Positions 9,098 through 18,984 are shown, numbered from the stretch's first letter. The stretch is DNA of 64,000 nt from Vibrio hyugaensis (GCF_002906655.1 NZ_CP025795.1:434001-498000); one strand, 5' to 3'. Notes: a model not told the origin generated them from the sequence alone. A program made the numbers and translations.

Positions 9098-9481
9098 ATG
9101 ATTGAAAGGAAGCGCGGAATTTACCAAGGAAGAAATAAATCATCGGCCTATAAAGACCTCGTTTGGACTGTCGCGACGTCTTATGACACCTCTCTTGATA
9201 TCGTTGGTCAAACTGAACTGACGCTGCAAACCATCGAAAACAATTTGATCGAATTAGGATCTGATAAAACGCGAATCGTGAGTGCACAAGTTTACATCGC
9301 TGATATGAAAGAAAAGCCAAAAATGGATACGGCTTGGTGCGAGTGGATGGGAGCAAATCCAGATCATTGGCCACAACGTGCTTGTTTAGGAGTGGACTTA
9401 GAAGGGGATGTTTTGATTGAAATTACGGTGACTGCAGTTAGAACTGAACCATCGAGTGATTTTAAAGTTTCATTCAGTTAA
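9098..9481 (+). CDS. RidA family protein
   Basis: 127 residues, the usual RidA (YjgF/YER057c/UK114) length. VWTVATSYDTSLDIVGQTELTLQTIENNL and SAQVYIADM, then RACLGV with the conserved Arg and a C-terminal EI-strand, match the family. RidA hydrolyses reactive enamine/imine intermediates from PLP enzymes; divergent members have other roles. Good ribosome site (aaggataagga). Confidence 0.85.
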   Translation: MIERKRGIYQGRNKSSAYKDLVWTVATSYDTSLDIVGQTELTLQTIENNLIELGSDKTRIVSAQVYIADMKEKPKMDTAWCEWMGANPDHWPQRACLGVDLEGDVLIEITVTAVRTEPSSDFKVSFS

Positions 9482-9651
9482 GTTGAACGTTATTGGTTTG
9501 AGCTGAACGAAAATCAGGATATAAAATGTGCCGCAATGGTGCTTTTTGTTCCTTTATAGGTCAGAACACTTAGTGCATGCATTGTCGCTTCGCAATGAAA
9601 TCGATAAGCTGTTGGGCATCTTGTCAAAATAGTAATATTAGGAAGCGCATC

Positions 9652-10452
9652 ATGGAACTAGATATCTACCAAGTTGACTCTTTTACTACTGAACCTTTTA
9701 AGGGAAACCCTGCCGGAGTCTGCATCTCACAAGAGCCGTTACCAGAAGCGCTGATGTTCTCTATTGCAGAAGAAATGGCAGTCTCAGAGACCGCTTTCTT
9801 ATGTTTGAAAAATAGGCGACTACGTTGGTTTACACCAAAAGTGGAAGTGGCATTATGTGGTCACGGTACGTTAGCAACGGCACAAATCTTAAAAGAGAAG
9901 GGCTTAGCGAACGTTGGTGACACCATTGAATTTCAAACGCTTTCCGGTGAGCTTAATGCGAAAGTAAACCCATCCACCATTGCGCTCGACTTTCCCTCAA
10001 CTCAGCTAGAAATGCATGTTGAACACGATGCAAAAATACTTGCAGGGCTTGGTCTCAGGGTTGAACAAATCGTTTCTTACGGACAGTTTGATGGCAAAGG
10101 CTTTATTGAAGTCGACAGTGAGCAAACCGTGCTAGACCTAGCGCCTAACTTTGAAGTATTAAAGAACATCCGAGGACGTGGCGTGGTTGTGACCGCACAA
10201 TCAAACTCGTCAGATCTCGACTTTATCTCTCGTTATTTCGCACCTTGGGTAGGAGTAAATGAAGATCCCGTCACAGGCTCGGCACATTGTGCGCTGACGC
10301 AGTTTTGGTCGCAAAAGCTGGGGCAAACACAGTTCCGAGCGTATCAAGCGTCAGCACGTGGTGGTCACTTACAAACCGAATTACTTGAAAACGGACGCAT
10401 TAAGCTGGTTGGTTCAGCAACTACCGTGATCAGCGGAAAACTTAAGGTATAA
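9652..10452 (+). CDS. PhzF family isomerase
   Basis: 266 residues from ATG 9652, preceded by aggaag; the frame extends to 9577 but lacks a ribosome site there. The start MELDIYQVDSFTTEPFKGNPAGV, the catalytic SETAFL (Glu) and EDPVTGSAHCAL are PhzF hallmarks. PhzF-fold proteins act as isomerases; only in phenazine clusters is the substrate known, and no phenazine genes are present here. A VOC gene follows after 4 bp, indicating co-transcription. Confidence 0.88.
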   Translation: MELDIYQVDSFTTEPFKGNPAGVCISQEPLPEALMFSIAEEMAVSETAFLCLKNRRLRWFTPKVEVALCGHGTLATAQILKEKGLANVGDTIEFQTLSGELNAKVNPSTIALDFPSTQLEMHVEHDAKILAGLGLRVEQIVSYGQFDGKGFIEVDSEQTVLDLAPNFEVLKNIRGRGVVVTAQSNSSDLDFISRYFAPWVGVNEDPVTGSAHCALTQFWSQKLGQTQFRAYQASARGGHLQTELLENGRIKLVGSATTVISGKLKV

Positions 10453-10456
10453 CTAT

Positions 10457-10876
10457 ATGAAACAATCCATTATCCACATTGCTTTGGTCGTTAAAGACTA
10501 CGATGAAGCGCTTGAATTTTACTTGAATAAGCTGAACTTTGAACTGGTCGAAAATACTTACCAGCCAGAGCAAGACAAACGTTGGGTTGTGGTTTCTCCA
10601 CCGGGCTCAAATGGTGTGACTCTGTTACTTGCGAAAGCGTCGAAGCCAGAGCAGCATGACTTTATTGGGAATCAAACTGGCGGTCGCGTTTTCCTATTTT
10701 TGAATACCGATGACTTCTGGCGTGATTACAACCGAATGGTAGAACAGGGCATTAAGTTTGTTCGCCCGCCAGCGGAACAAGATTATGGTACGGTAGCCGT
10801 GTTTGAGGATCTTTATGGCAACCTTTGGGACTTACTAGAGATGAGCCTAAGTCATCCCATGGCCGCTCGTTTGTAA
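10457..10876 (+). CDS. VOC (glyoxalase/bleomycin-resistance fold) protein
   Basis: 139 residues. Two beta-alpha-beta-beta-beta units of the vicinal-oxygen-chelate fold: IIHIALVVKDYDEALEFYLNKLNFELVE at the start and GTVAVFEDLYGNLWDLLE at the end, with metal-ligand candidates His 7 and the final Glu. Substrate unknown. It follows the PhzF gene by 4 bp and probably shares its transcript. Confidence 0.85.
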   Translation: MKQSIIHIALVVKDYDEALEFYLNKLNFELVENTYQPEQDKRWVVVSPPGSNGVTLLLAKASKPEQHDFIGNQTGGRVFLFLNTDDFWRDYNRMVEQGIKFVRPPAEQDYGTVAVFEDLYGNLWDLLEMSLSHPMAARL

Positions 10877-10947
10877 TCATCCACGAGTTGGTGTTAATAA
10901 TCTCGGCAATAGACATGCTTTGTTTTGAAAAAATCCGTCGCAATATG

Positions 10948-11016
10948 AATGTGACCTATATCACCTTATTAACGAATCATATAGAATGGCGGCCACATTC
11001 AATATGACCTTTTTTA
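10948..11016 (+). promoter_or_regulatory. Inverted repeat upstream of the YbiT-type gene
   Basis: GAATGTGACC (10948-10957) and GGCCACATTC (10991-11000) form a 10-bp stem with one G-T-type mismatch; a T run follows at about 11010. It could be a terminator of the PhzF-VOC unit or a leader structure of the next gene. Confidence 0.4.
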
Positions 11017-11079
11017 ACAGTATCTCGAAAGTAAATTAAGAGCTTGTTATTAAAAGAAATTTACTTCGAGGGCACTGCT

Positions 11080-12684
11080 ATCATTAGTACAAACAATATC
11101 ACCATGCAATTTGGTGCTGAACCATTGTTCGAAAACATCTCTGCTAAGTTTGGTAACGGTAACCGTTATGGCCTGATTGGTGCGAACGGTTGTGGTAAAT
11201 CTACCTTCATGAAAATCCTGAGCGGTGCATTAACACCAAGCTCAGGTAACGTTTCTATTACCCCTGGATTAAAACTCGGCGTGCTAAGCCAAGATCAGTT
11301 TGCGTTTGAACAATATAGCGTGATTGATGCGGTGATCATGGGCGATCGCAAATTGTGGGAAGTGAAGCAGGAGCGTGATCGCATCTATTCACTACCAGAG
11401 ATGAGCGAAGAAGACGGCATGAAAGTGGCGGAGCTGGAAAGCGAATTCGCAGAGATGGACGGCTACACCGCAGAAAGCCGAGCGGGTGATATTTTGCTGC
11501 AAGCGGGTATAGAAGAAGAGTTACATTTCGGTCTGATGCAACAAGTCGCTCCGGGCTGGAAGCTGCGTGTTCTTTTGGCACAGGCGTTATTTGCTAATCC
11601 AGATATCTTGCTACTCGACGAACCAACCAACAACTTAGATATTCATACAATCAACTGGTTGGCGGAAGAGTTAAACCAGCGTAAGTGTACGATGATAATC
11701 ATCTCGCACGATCGCCACTTCCTGAACTCAGTGTGTACGCACATGGCAGACATCGACTACGGTGAGCTACGTATTTACCCAGGTAACTACGAGTACTTCC
11801 TTGAAGCATCGGGTCTGCGTCGTGAGCAGCTTCTGGCTTCTAACGCTAAGAAAACGGCTGAAATTAACGAATTGCAAGACTTCGTAAACCGCTTTGGTGC
11901 GAACGCGTCGAAAGCCAAGCAAGCCAGCTCTCGTGCGAAGAAGATGGATAAAATTCAATTGGACGAAGTGAAAGCGAGCAGTCGTGTCAGCCCATCGATT
12001 GATTTTGGTGAGGGTAAAAAATTGCATCGCTTAGCGCTTGAACTGCAAGACCTTGGCCATGCGTTTGATGACGAATTGTTATTCGAAAATGGTAACTTGC
12101 TACTAGAAGCCGGCACTCGCTTAGCGATCATCGGAGAAAACGGTGTCGGTAAAACAACATTGCTGCGCTGTCTCGTGAACCAACTAGATCAAACTCAAGG
12201 TGTTGTTAAGTGGTCCGAAAACGCATCCATTGGTTACTGCCCGCAAGACAGCAGCGCAGACTTCGATAATGATCTGACTATTTTTGAGTGGATCTCACAA
12301 TGGCGTACTGTGAAACACAATGACTTAATGGTGCGTGGTATTTTGGGGCGCTTGCTCTTTACCGCTGATGATGCGAACAAAAAAGCCAAAAACTGTTCTG
12401 GTGGTGAAAAGAACCGCCTACTATTTGGTAAGCTGATGATGCAAGACATCAATGTACTGGTGATGGATGAGCCAACCAACCATATGGATATGGAAGCGAT
12501 TGAAGCACTAAATAGCGCATTAAAAGTTTATACTGGCACTTTAATCTTTGTCAGCCATGACCGTGAGTTTGTATCATCGCTGGCGACTTCGATTATTGAC
12601 GTGAAAGACAAAAAACTGGTGAGCTTCCAAGGTACGTTTGAAGAGTACATGGCGCATCAGCAAAAAATACTTAGTGCTGCGTAG
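11080..12684 (+). CDS. ybiT: ABC-F family ATPase, YbiT type
   Basis: About 534 residues with two ATP-binding cassettes: [21 protein letters not shown], then [17 protein letters not shown] and MDEPTNHMD, joined by a basic helical linker. Sequence is clearly YbiT-like. YbiT is a soluble ribosome-associated factor, not a transporter. The conventional start would be TTG at 11044, but it has no proper ribosome site. A good one (GAGGG, 11068-11072) lies 7 nt before ATC at 11080, where homology to YbiT begins ([12 protein letters not shown]). Start is therefore ATC or ATT (11083), or the TTG with an unusual 12-residue extension. Confidence 0.85.
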   Translation: MISTNNITMQFGAEPLFENISAKFGNGNRYGLIGANGCGKSTFMKILSGALTPSSGNVSITPGLKLGVLSQDQFAFEQYSVIDAVIMGDRKLWEVKQERDRIYSLPEMSEEDGMKVAELESEFAEMDGYTAESRAGDILLQAGIEEELHFGLMQQVAPGWKLRVLLAQALFANPDILLLDEPTNNLDIHTINWLAEELNQRKCTMIIISHDRHFLNSVCTHMADIDYGELRIYPGNYEYFLEASGLRREQLLASNAKKTAEINELQDFVNRFGANASKAKQASSRAKKMDKIQLDEVKASSRVSPSIDFGEGKKLHRLALELQDLGHAFDDELLFENGNLLLEAGTRLAIIGENGVGKTTLLRCLVNQLDQTQGVVKWSENASIGYCPQDSSADFDNDLTIFEWISQWRTVKHNDLMVRGILGRLLFTADDANKKAKNCSGGEKNRLLFGKLMMQDINVLVMDEPTNHMDMEAIEALNSALKVYTGTLIFVSHDREFVSSLATSIIDVKDKKLVSFQGTFEEYMAHQQKILSAA

Positions 12685-12701
12685 CCAAGCGCCCGGTCAT
12701 C

Positions 12702-12816
12702 GCGAATAATTGGATGTAAAGGTCGTCATTACGACGAAGGAAACTAAAGGTTATTCGCAATAGTGAATTAATCTAAACCTAATAAAGGTACGGTGGTGAG
12801 TACAACGCTCGCCACC
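12702..12816 (+). other. Structured intergenic region with three hairpins
   Basis: GCGAATAA (12702-12709) pairs with TTATTCGC (12751-12758) and encloses the perfect hairpin GTCGT-catt-ACGAC (12722-12735). A third hairpin, GGTGGTGAG/CTCGCCACC (12792-12816), ends 12 nt before the ribosome site of the VF530 gene. It could be a leader of that gene or a 3' end of the previous one. Confidence 0.4.
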
Positions 12817-12835
12817 CATAAGTAAGGAGCCGTTC

Positions 12836-13282
12836 ATGAGCCATGAATTTATGACCGACGAAGAACGAATCGAATTGCAGAAAAACAACCCACTGCACGG
12901 TCTTAAATTAGAAGACATGTTGAAGCAGCTTGTTGACCATTACGGTTGGGAAATTCTAGACACTGCAATGCGTATGAATTGTTTTAACACCAAGCCAAGT
13001 ATTGCTAGCAGTGTTAAATACCTGAAGAAAACGGAGTGGGCTCGCGAGCGTGTAGAGAACTTTTACCTATACCGCTACAAGCGCATGCCAAAGGCGTCTG
13101 AATACGAATACAACCTACCACCACGTGCGCGCACTTTCCGCCATGGACTAGAACCACGTGAGCCAATGGAATTAACAGTAGAATCGATCCTCGCTTCACA
13201 AGCGAAAGCGGCCTCTGCTCATAAAGAGCGTTCATCTAAGCAACGTGCTGATCGCGCTCGTTTTAATAACCGTCGCCGATAG
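12836..13282 (+). CDS. VF530 (DUF2132) family protein
   Basis: 148 residues. The N-terminal half carries the VF530 signature: NNPLHGLKLEDMLKQLVDHYGWE, then PSIASSVKYLKKTEWARERVENFYL. This small helical domain is proposed to bind DNA. The C-terminal 60 residues are a basic, Arg/Lys/Ala-rich tail (KERSSKQRADRARFNNRRR), consistent with nucleic-acid contact. The ribosome site taaggag is strong. A terminator follows at 13342. Confidence 0.85.
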   Translation: MSHEFMTDEERIELQKNNPLHGLKLEDMLKQLVDHYGWEILDTAMRMNCFNTKPSIASSVKYLKKTEWARERVENFYLYRYKRMPKASEYEYNLPPRARTFRHGLEPREPMELTVESILASQAKAASAHKERSSKQRADRARFNNRRR

Positions 13283-13341
13283 TTCTTATCCTGTCAGCTT
13301 GCCTATCTGATTAAAGTGTCGGCCATCAATAGCCTCCATGA

Positions 13342-13370
13342 AAAGCCAAACATCGTTGTTTGGCTTTTTT
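13342..13370 (+). terminator. Rho-independent terminator after VF530 gene
   Basis: Perfect 10-bp stem AAAGCCAAAC/GTTTGGCTTT with a 6-nt loop and a T tail. Confidence 0.85.
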
Positions 13371-14509
13371 ATAAGCTTTTTCATGTTGCTTTGTTGTTTG
13401 CTAACCAGTAGAGCGCTTTAGTGATTGTTTAACGGTAACTCATAAGTCACCTGCCGCATTCTATTTCGTCGATGATGATATCGGCGAAATAGCAGCCTGC
13501 GACAGCGTTAGCATAGCGTTGTTCACCTCTTCGTTGGGTGTTATTGAACTAGCATTGCCGCTAGTCCAAATTACATTAGCTTGTATGGCAAGGGTTACAA
13601 CAGTAATAGCATCCGTTAATTCGGTGATTTGGCCACCTTCTTTTCGCCTCTGAGACCGCACCTCGACAGTCATCATGATATCCGAGATCGATTTGATTAC
13701 TTATATCTGGCATATGAGAGCAACCACTATTCTTTTGGTGAATTTCATGGTCACGGTTTGATTGTGGATTTTGGTTAATAATAAAGTGAAACATTATCAT
13801 ATTCCATTTGTGAAGAACCACTTTAGACAATAAACCTTAAAGTACTTGACGTATGCGGGTAATTACATATTGTTAAGTAAGAATTTACTGATTTAATCAA
13901 GCAGAATTTAGCTAATTTAATATCATACTTTAAGTGCAACACTTTTATCGACATGTATGAGCATAGCGATGGTACTTTATTGGTTGCCACGGCAATGGCC
14001 AATGAATGATATAAAATGTAACAAAAATAAGAGGTTAGAGGGTTATTTGATTATACATGTTGCCGAGACTTCGTATGGTTCTAAGAAAATAGAGGCTCGC
14101 CTATTTCTAAGGTTTGTGATGATAAGATTCTTTCTTTACGAATCAAGTACAAACAAGAATAAGCATTATCCTATAATCGATATCGTTAATATTAAAGGGA
14201 GAGTAGGAAACTTTCTATAATCAAATTAATGGAATCTGACTTATTATTTATGTTGTTCTGAATAACAATATTTACATCTTGAGTTTATAATTGTACTGAG
14301 AATGTAAGATAACCTTGGTTAAGCGATTAATACTTAAATCTTTGATTTTTTTTCTATTTCTTAGATTTTTCATCATAGATGGCTGGATTATTAAGCTTAA
14401 GGTGTCTTATGTTATCGTTGCGAGACTTCGTCGGATAAATTTTTTACTAAAAATACACATCCCGAGTCGAAAAAGCTATTGATGGATACTATAAAACTAG
14501 TGTTACAAG
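13371..14509. other. AT-rich stretch without a convincing gene
   Basis: About 1.1 kb. Short open frames exist on both strands but lack ribosome sites and recognisable domains. GTTGCCGAGACTTCGT near 14059 and GTTGCGAGACTTCGTC near 14415 are imperfect direct repeats. Base composition drops sharply compared with the flanking DNA and marks the left end of an accessory island. Confidence 0.5.
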
Positions 14510-15496
14510 ATGGATGGATTAATGGATTTTTCTGAAATACTGTATGGGTTATGTGTTGAAAATAACCTTTCAAATAATGAAGCAGTACGTTTATTGCATA
14601 ATCATAATCACAATGAGTTTTGTAAGTTAGATTCGGTTACTTTTTCTAGGTGGAAATGTGGTTATTCAAAACCAGCTTTTTACAAACAGTTATATGTTGT
14701 TAAGTATTTAGGGGGGAGTTTCTATAAGTTTATTTTAGAGAACGATTTTGACTGTCAAAGTAAATTATGTATGAGGCGTCAAACGATAGTAAGAGGTTTC
14801 ATAAGAAGTGTTGATTTCTCTATGAATGCTTTCTCTTACGGTCAATGCTTTAATGAGTATGATTTAGAAATAAGTAAACATTCATTTGCTGAACATCAAG
14901 AAATTTTTGGTAGATTTTACCGTAATATAGATGCATTAGAGGACTTTAAAGATGAGATCTATAAAAAATGCAAAAATATAAGTTATGAAGTGATTATAGT
15001 TAAAGATAAAGACAATATTATACTTGGACATTTGGTTAGAAATATCAATTTAGAAAAAGTGGTCAGAAATCAAAAATACTTTATAGATTTACATAAAGAT
15101 AAGATTAAGAAGAGTGTTTTGATTAATTTGGCATATTACCAAACTTCTAAAATTTTCTTTGAAATTATAGTATATGCAATTGCAAACTATGTGCTTGATT
15201 GTATCAATGACAAAGAGGTTGCTTATGTTTTTGTTCCAAGCTTAAAGCCGATTCTTAGATTATGTGAAAGCATATTTGAAGCTAAAGTAATTAAATGTTA
15301 TCCATCTAAGAGTGGAAATACAGTTGGAGTTTATTTGATGGAGTTTGATATAATGAAAATTATCGCTTCTCCAATTATTATAAAAGAACTTCAAAAAAGT
15401 ATTAAATGTGTGCTTAGTAGAAAAAAAGTTGATTATAATGGTCGATTTTTATCAAACTCAGAAAGTCCAGAAATTATAGTTAAAGAAACACTTTAA
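14510..15496 (+). CDS. Unknown protein with N-terminal HTH and possible GNAT-like C-terminal domain
   Basis: Up to 328 residues; ATG at 14522 (residue 5) is an equally good start. Residues about 8-65 look like a Cro/C1-type helix-turn-helix (LCVENNLSNNEAVRLL ... DSVTFSRWKCGYSKPAF). The rest is an alpha/beta region; VIIVKDKDNIILGHLV and the later AYVFVPSLKPILRLCESIF followed by VGVYLMEF recall a GNAT-like fold, but no acetyl-CoA loop is evident. Very AT-rich, Lys/Ile-rich coding typical of recently acquired DNA. It sits with an orphan response regulator and may be a regulator itself; this is inference. Confidence 0.6.
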   Translation: MDGLMDFSEILYGLCVENNLSNNEAVRLLHNHNHNEFCKLDSVTFSRWKCGYSKPAFYKQLYVVKYLGGSFYKFILENDFDCQSKLCMRRQTIVRGFIRSVDFSMNAFSYGQCFNEYDLEISKHSFAEHQEIFGRFYRNIDALEDFKDEIYKKCKNISYEVIIVKDKDNIILGHLVRNINLEKVVRNQKYFIDLHKDKIKKSVLINLAYYQTSKIFFEIIVYAIANYVLDCINDKEVAYVFVPSLKPILRLCESIFEAKVIKCYPSKSGNTVGVYLMEFDIMKIIASPIIIKELQKSIKCVLSRKKVDYNGRFLSNSESPEIIVKETL

Positions 15497-15574
15497 TTCA
15501 GATAGTCATAGTCAGATAGAATGTCACTAAAGAACAAAGGTCACTCTAGCTATTGAAAACTAGTTATCTTTAAA

Positions 15575-16165
15575 TTATTTCGTAAGATCAGTCTTTTGCA
15601 TACCAAGAATCTCATCACAATCCGCTCCAAGCTCTTGACTAATGTCTTCGTTAGACCAATTTAGTGCTTTCAATTTCATCATCAATTGAGCTGTTGACTC
15701 TTGGTGAATACCTCTTGCCAGATTGTGTCTAATGGATGAGTAGAGCCTTTGATCCAGCGTTTTTTCAAGTGTAATAATCGGGGCGTAACCTTGTAATGAT
15801 TCATGTATGTCTGGATCTGTTTTAATCAATTGGTTTCGATGGTAACCATCAATAATGGCTAAATTTTGAGAGGCGCGCAGTCTACCAGTTATAATTGGCA
15901 TGGTGATACCATCTTTTATTATAGAGTTGCGTAAAAGTTTGTATTCAGGGGAAGCGACATTATTTGGTTTGTAAGCGTTATCTAGTAATAACTTTTCGTT
16001 TCTGACAAGCTTTACATTTAGAGCAGGGTGATTAAAAGGTACAAGGTTTGCGATATAATTTGATATAACATTGTATATCTGAACCTTTTGTTCTGTGTTA
16101 AGTTTTGTTAATTCTAAATTTATTAATGTCGTTAATAGTGTTCTAACTTTGTCATCGTATGTCAT
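15575..16165 (-). CDS. IbrB-like ParB-fold protein (orphan)
   Basis: 196 residues. The ParB/Srx-like nuclease fold is shown by PEYKLLRNSIIKDGITMPI, IIDGYHR and IRHNLARGIHQ, ending in an HTH-like segment (WSNEDISQELGADCDEIL). The order and spacing match IbrB, the co-activator of prophage and island genes, which is normally encoded next to the PAPS-reductase-like IbrA. No ibrA is present in the window, so it acts alone or with a distant partner. Convergent with the HTH gene at 14510 and AT-rich like it. Confidence 0.7.
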   Translation of the reverse strand: MTYDDKVRTLLTTLINLELTKLNTEQKVQIYNVISNYIANLVPFNHPALNVKLVRNEKLLLDNAYKPNNVASPEYKLLRNSIIKDGITMPIITGRLRASQNLAIIDGYHRNQLIKTDPDIHESLQGYAPIITLEKTLDQRLYSSIRHNLARGIHQESTAQLMMKLKALNWSNEDISQELGADCDEILGMQKTDLTK

Positions 16166-16189
16166 TGTATCTTCCCCTCAAAGTGAGAT

Positions 16190-17252
16190 GTTCTCCAAAT
16201 ATAGAGTGACGTATTGTTGAGGATGCTTTGAACTACTGCCATTAATTACCTGAGGTTAGTTTTACGGAATTAAATAGCATCCTCATGTTCTAATGATTTT
16301 AGCTAGGCTTTTTAATTATCACGAAAAACTAGATTAAAATTCTTTGAAATTCTATAGGGCTTCTCCTTCGTGTGTGTAATATTTTTCTTAAAGTATTGTG
16401 GTGGATTATATACTCTAAATGGGTTATTTGTGCTTCTATAGATAGATGGTTTTTGTATTTTCAACCAAATGCACTGGCTTACAATTTCTTATCTTTCCTG
16501 ATTTTTTATGAATACTTCATGATTCTATGTAGGAAGGTTTACCTTTGTTTGTAGGTTGTTTATTAAATTTTTATTTTTGTGTTCCATGATAAATAAAAAA
16601 GAGATAATGTTTCCAATTTCGACCCTAAGCAATTTTTTTAGACTGTCGTCGTCTCAGGAGTTTACGCACGTACACGTATGTGATATCTGAGAGATAAGGG
16701 ACCTTCGGGTAATCTTGATAATGTGCTACATCTGCGCGAGACGATGATAAAGACAGGGTATTTCGGTGAGGTAGGTTAGGCAAAGGTCGCAATTCTATTG
16801 GGTCTATTGCGCACTATGCGGACCCATTTGATATGAAAATTGACCCAGAAGATGACTCGGTATTGATAATAGGTTTTTGGTTTCTACAGGTAGGAAACAT
16901 GACGGATAGTTTGTTTGTTACACCTTCAGAGACATTGACTGCTCGATGTTTCCATTAGTGTCGATAACGTTAGGAGCTTGATTTTGGGAGCGCACTTATA
17001 AATAAAAGTAACGCATAGATACATACATTAAATACTCACGTTCCAGAAGGGTTAGAAGGTGAGGCTTGATGTCGATTTGGGTCTATGCGCGTTCAATAAT
17101 AATTCAAATATAAATAGATTACTCAATAAAATCGATGATAGTTAGTTGTGCGATTGAAAATGAACGCAACGAACAAATGGATGTGGATCTCTGTAAACAA
17201 AATACTTATCAGGAAGTATTTGAGGATACACAGAGTAATTAAGGATTGAGAT
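16190..17252. other. AT-rich region without a recognisable gene; possible decayed coding DNA
   Basis: About 1.06 kb between two divergent genes. A 60-codon frame at 16372 is hydrophobic but has no ribosome site. Around 16640-16960 the composition is more balanced and short frame pieces (for example IGSIAHYADPFDMKIDPEDD near 16800) are separated by stops, as in decayed coding DNA. No family could be assigned. Confidence 0.4.
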
Positions 17253-17858
17253 ATGAAAGAGATAACATGTTTGGTTGTTGATGACCATCCGCTAGTTTGC
17301 AGTGCCATTAAAAACATACTGCTCGATTGTGAGCAAATAAATGATATAGTTATTACTAATACTTTTCGAGATGGTTTGGACATAATAAAAAACAGGCAGA
17401 TCGGTCTTTTATTGTTAGATATTAATCTTTCAGATGGTGACGGGTTTGATTTTCTAAAAAGAGCTAGAGCGTATGGGTATGATAATAAAGTCATCTTTAT
17501 GTCTGCTGAATGTCAGAAAGTATATAAACAACTAGCTTTTCGAGCAGGAGCTGATGCTTACATTAGTAAAGTTGAGAGTAACGAAGTTTTCTCTGATACA
17601 GTTAAACTTGTCAGCAAAGGGTATACCTTTTTTAAGTTTGATAGTGATACAAGTACACAAGAACCACCTAGTCTCTCGAATAGAGAGAGTGCGGTGTTAA
17701 GGCTTCTTTTAAAAGGGTATTCAAATAGGAAAATTAGTGAGTTGCTCTCGATAAGTGATAAAACGGTTAGTACTTATAAGAGTAGGATTTTAGTAAAGTT
17801 TAACGTTGGTAATATTTTAGAGTTAAATCAAGTAGCTGGTTCAGTAAATAATAAATAA
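17253..17858 (+). CDS. NarL/LuxR-type response regulator
   Basis: 201 residues. The receiver domain has the acidic pair (VVDDHP), the phospho-acceptor Asp in LLLLDINLSDGDGF, and the conserved Lys in YISKVES. The C-terminal LuxR-type HTH reads LSNRESAVLRLLLKGYSNRKISELLSISDKTVSTYKSRIL. It should bind DNA after phosphorylation. No histidine kinase is nearby, so it is an orphan here. Ribosome site aaggattgag. AT-rich like the rest of the island. A deleted relative of this gene lies at about 56982. Confidence 0.88.
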   Translation: MKEITCLVVDDHPLVCSAIKNILLDCEQINDIVITNTFRDGLDIIKNRQIGLLLLDINLSDGDGFDFLKRARAYGYDNKVIFMSAECQKVYKQLAFRAGADAYISKVESNEVFSDTVKLVSKGYTFFKFDSDTSTQEPPSLSNRESAVLRLLLKGYSNRKISELLSISDKTVSTYKSRILVKFNVGNILELNQVAGSVNNK

Positions 17859-18033
17859 ATTAATTGCTTAGCCAAGTAGCCTCAAGGTGAAAGGTCTTTG
17901 CCGTAGGTTAGTTCTTCTCTCGGTTTCATCTCTCTAGCGTGTGAACCTTTTTATTGCCTCGTGAATACGTGCTTCGTTGGGCATATCTCAATACGAGGTC
18001 ACTTTTTCCGAAGCACGAGCAATCTTTATTCTA

Positions 18034-18984
18034 TCAAGAATTCAGTTTAATGATGGAAGAATAAAGCCGCTCTGGGTTTGGTTGGCGATTGAAACGAGCT
18101 TGGAAATTTTCCACGACATAATCAATAAATGCGCGCAACTTCTGCGATTGCTCCTTGTGATAAGGGTAGATGATATACAACGCGTGCTTTTCCATTTGCC
18201 ACTCGGGAGTGATTTCAACTAACTCGCCCGACGCTAACTGAGGTTCGACAAAGAAATCTGGCAGTAAGGCGACACCGTGTCCCGCACATGCTGCTTGGGT
18301 AAGTGCCAAACCACTGTTGACGGTGTAAACACTTGCAGGAAGGTCGACTTCCAATACTCTGTTGCCATTTTGAAATGTCCAACGGCGAGAAGTTGAGGAG
18401 AGGCTGTAACTGAGCAGGCGATGGTTTACGACATCACATGGAGACCGAAATGGCTCAGACTCTTCAAGATATTGAGGAGAAGCACAAAGCACGCGGCGGA
18501 TGTCCAGTAGCTTACGCGATCGCAGGCTAGAGTTACCTAATTCACCTCCACCACGAATCGCAATATCGACACCTTGTTCGATCAAATCAATGTGTTCATC
18601 ACTCATGACAACTTCGATGGACAGCTCTGGATGCAGCTTCATGAACTCGCAGATGATGGGGTTCAGTTCAATCAAACCTAATGACATCGGCATGCTGATT
18701 TTAAGTGTGCCCTTTAAGGTGTGCGAAGATTAAATCACCGAACGATCCGCATTGTTGAGTGCATCAAGAACCTGACATACTTGCTGATAATAAAGCTGAC
18801 CATTATCGGTAATGTGTAAGTTTCGTGTGGTTCGGTTAATCAGAGGGCTTTTCAAATAGCTCTCTAATTCATTGATGTTCTTGCTGATGGCTGCTTTTGA
18901 AAGGTTTAAATCTTCTGCAGCAGCGACAAAACTGCCTAGCTCCACCACTCGACGAAATACGGTTAATGCTCTGATCTTATCCAC
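18034..18984 (-). pseudogene. LysR family regulator interrupted by one in-frame stop
   Basis: Two open pieces in the same frame: codons 1-84 (18984-18730) with a LysR helix-turn-helix (FVAAAEDLNLSKAAISKNINELE) and the substrate-binding half. Only a TAA at 18730-18732 separates them; reading across gives NADRSVI-stop-SSHTLKGTLKISMP, where homologues have an acidic or polar residue, so one base change (such as GAA to TAA) explains it. The remaining 316-codon frame is intact, so the event is recent, or a sequencing error. It is divergent from the FMN reductase/GST pair at 19134, probably its former targets. Confidence 0.85.

Noticed and set aside
13461..13676. 71-codon minus-strand frame in the AT-rich gap (ITELTDAITVVTLAIQAN...)
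   Set aside because: Composition is fairly protein-like and a distant likeness to RebB-type proteins was considered, but there is no ribosome site and the family motif does not hold.
13957..14220. 87-codon plus-strand frame
   Set aside because: No ribosome site, no domain, amino-acid use typical of random AT-rich DNA.
16372..16554. 60-codon hydrophobic frame
   Set aside because: No ribosome site; AT-rich DNA readily gives hydrophobic frames rich in Phe, Ile and Leu.
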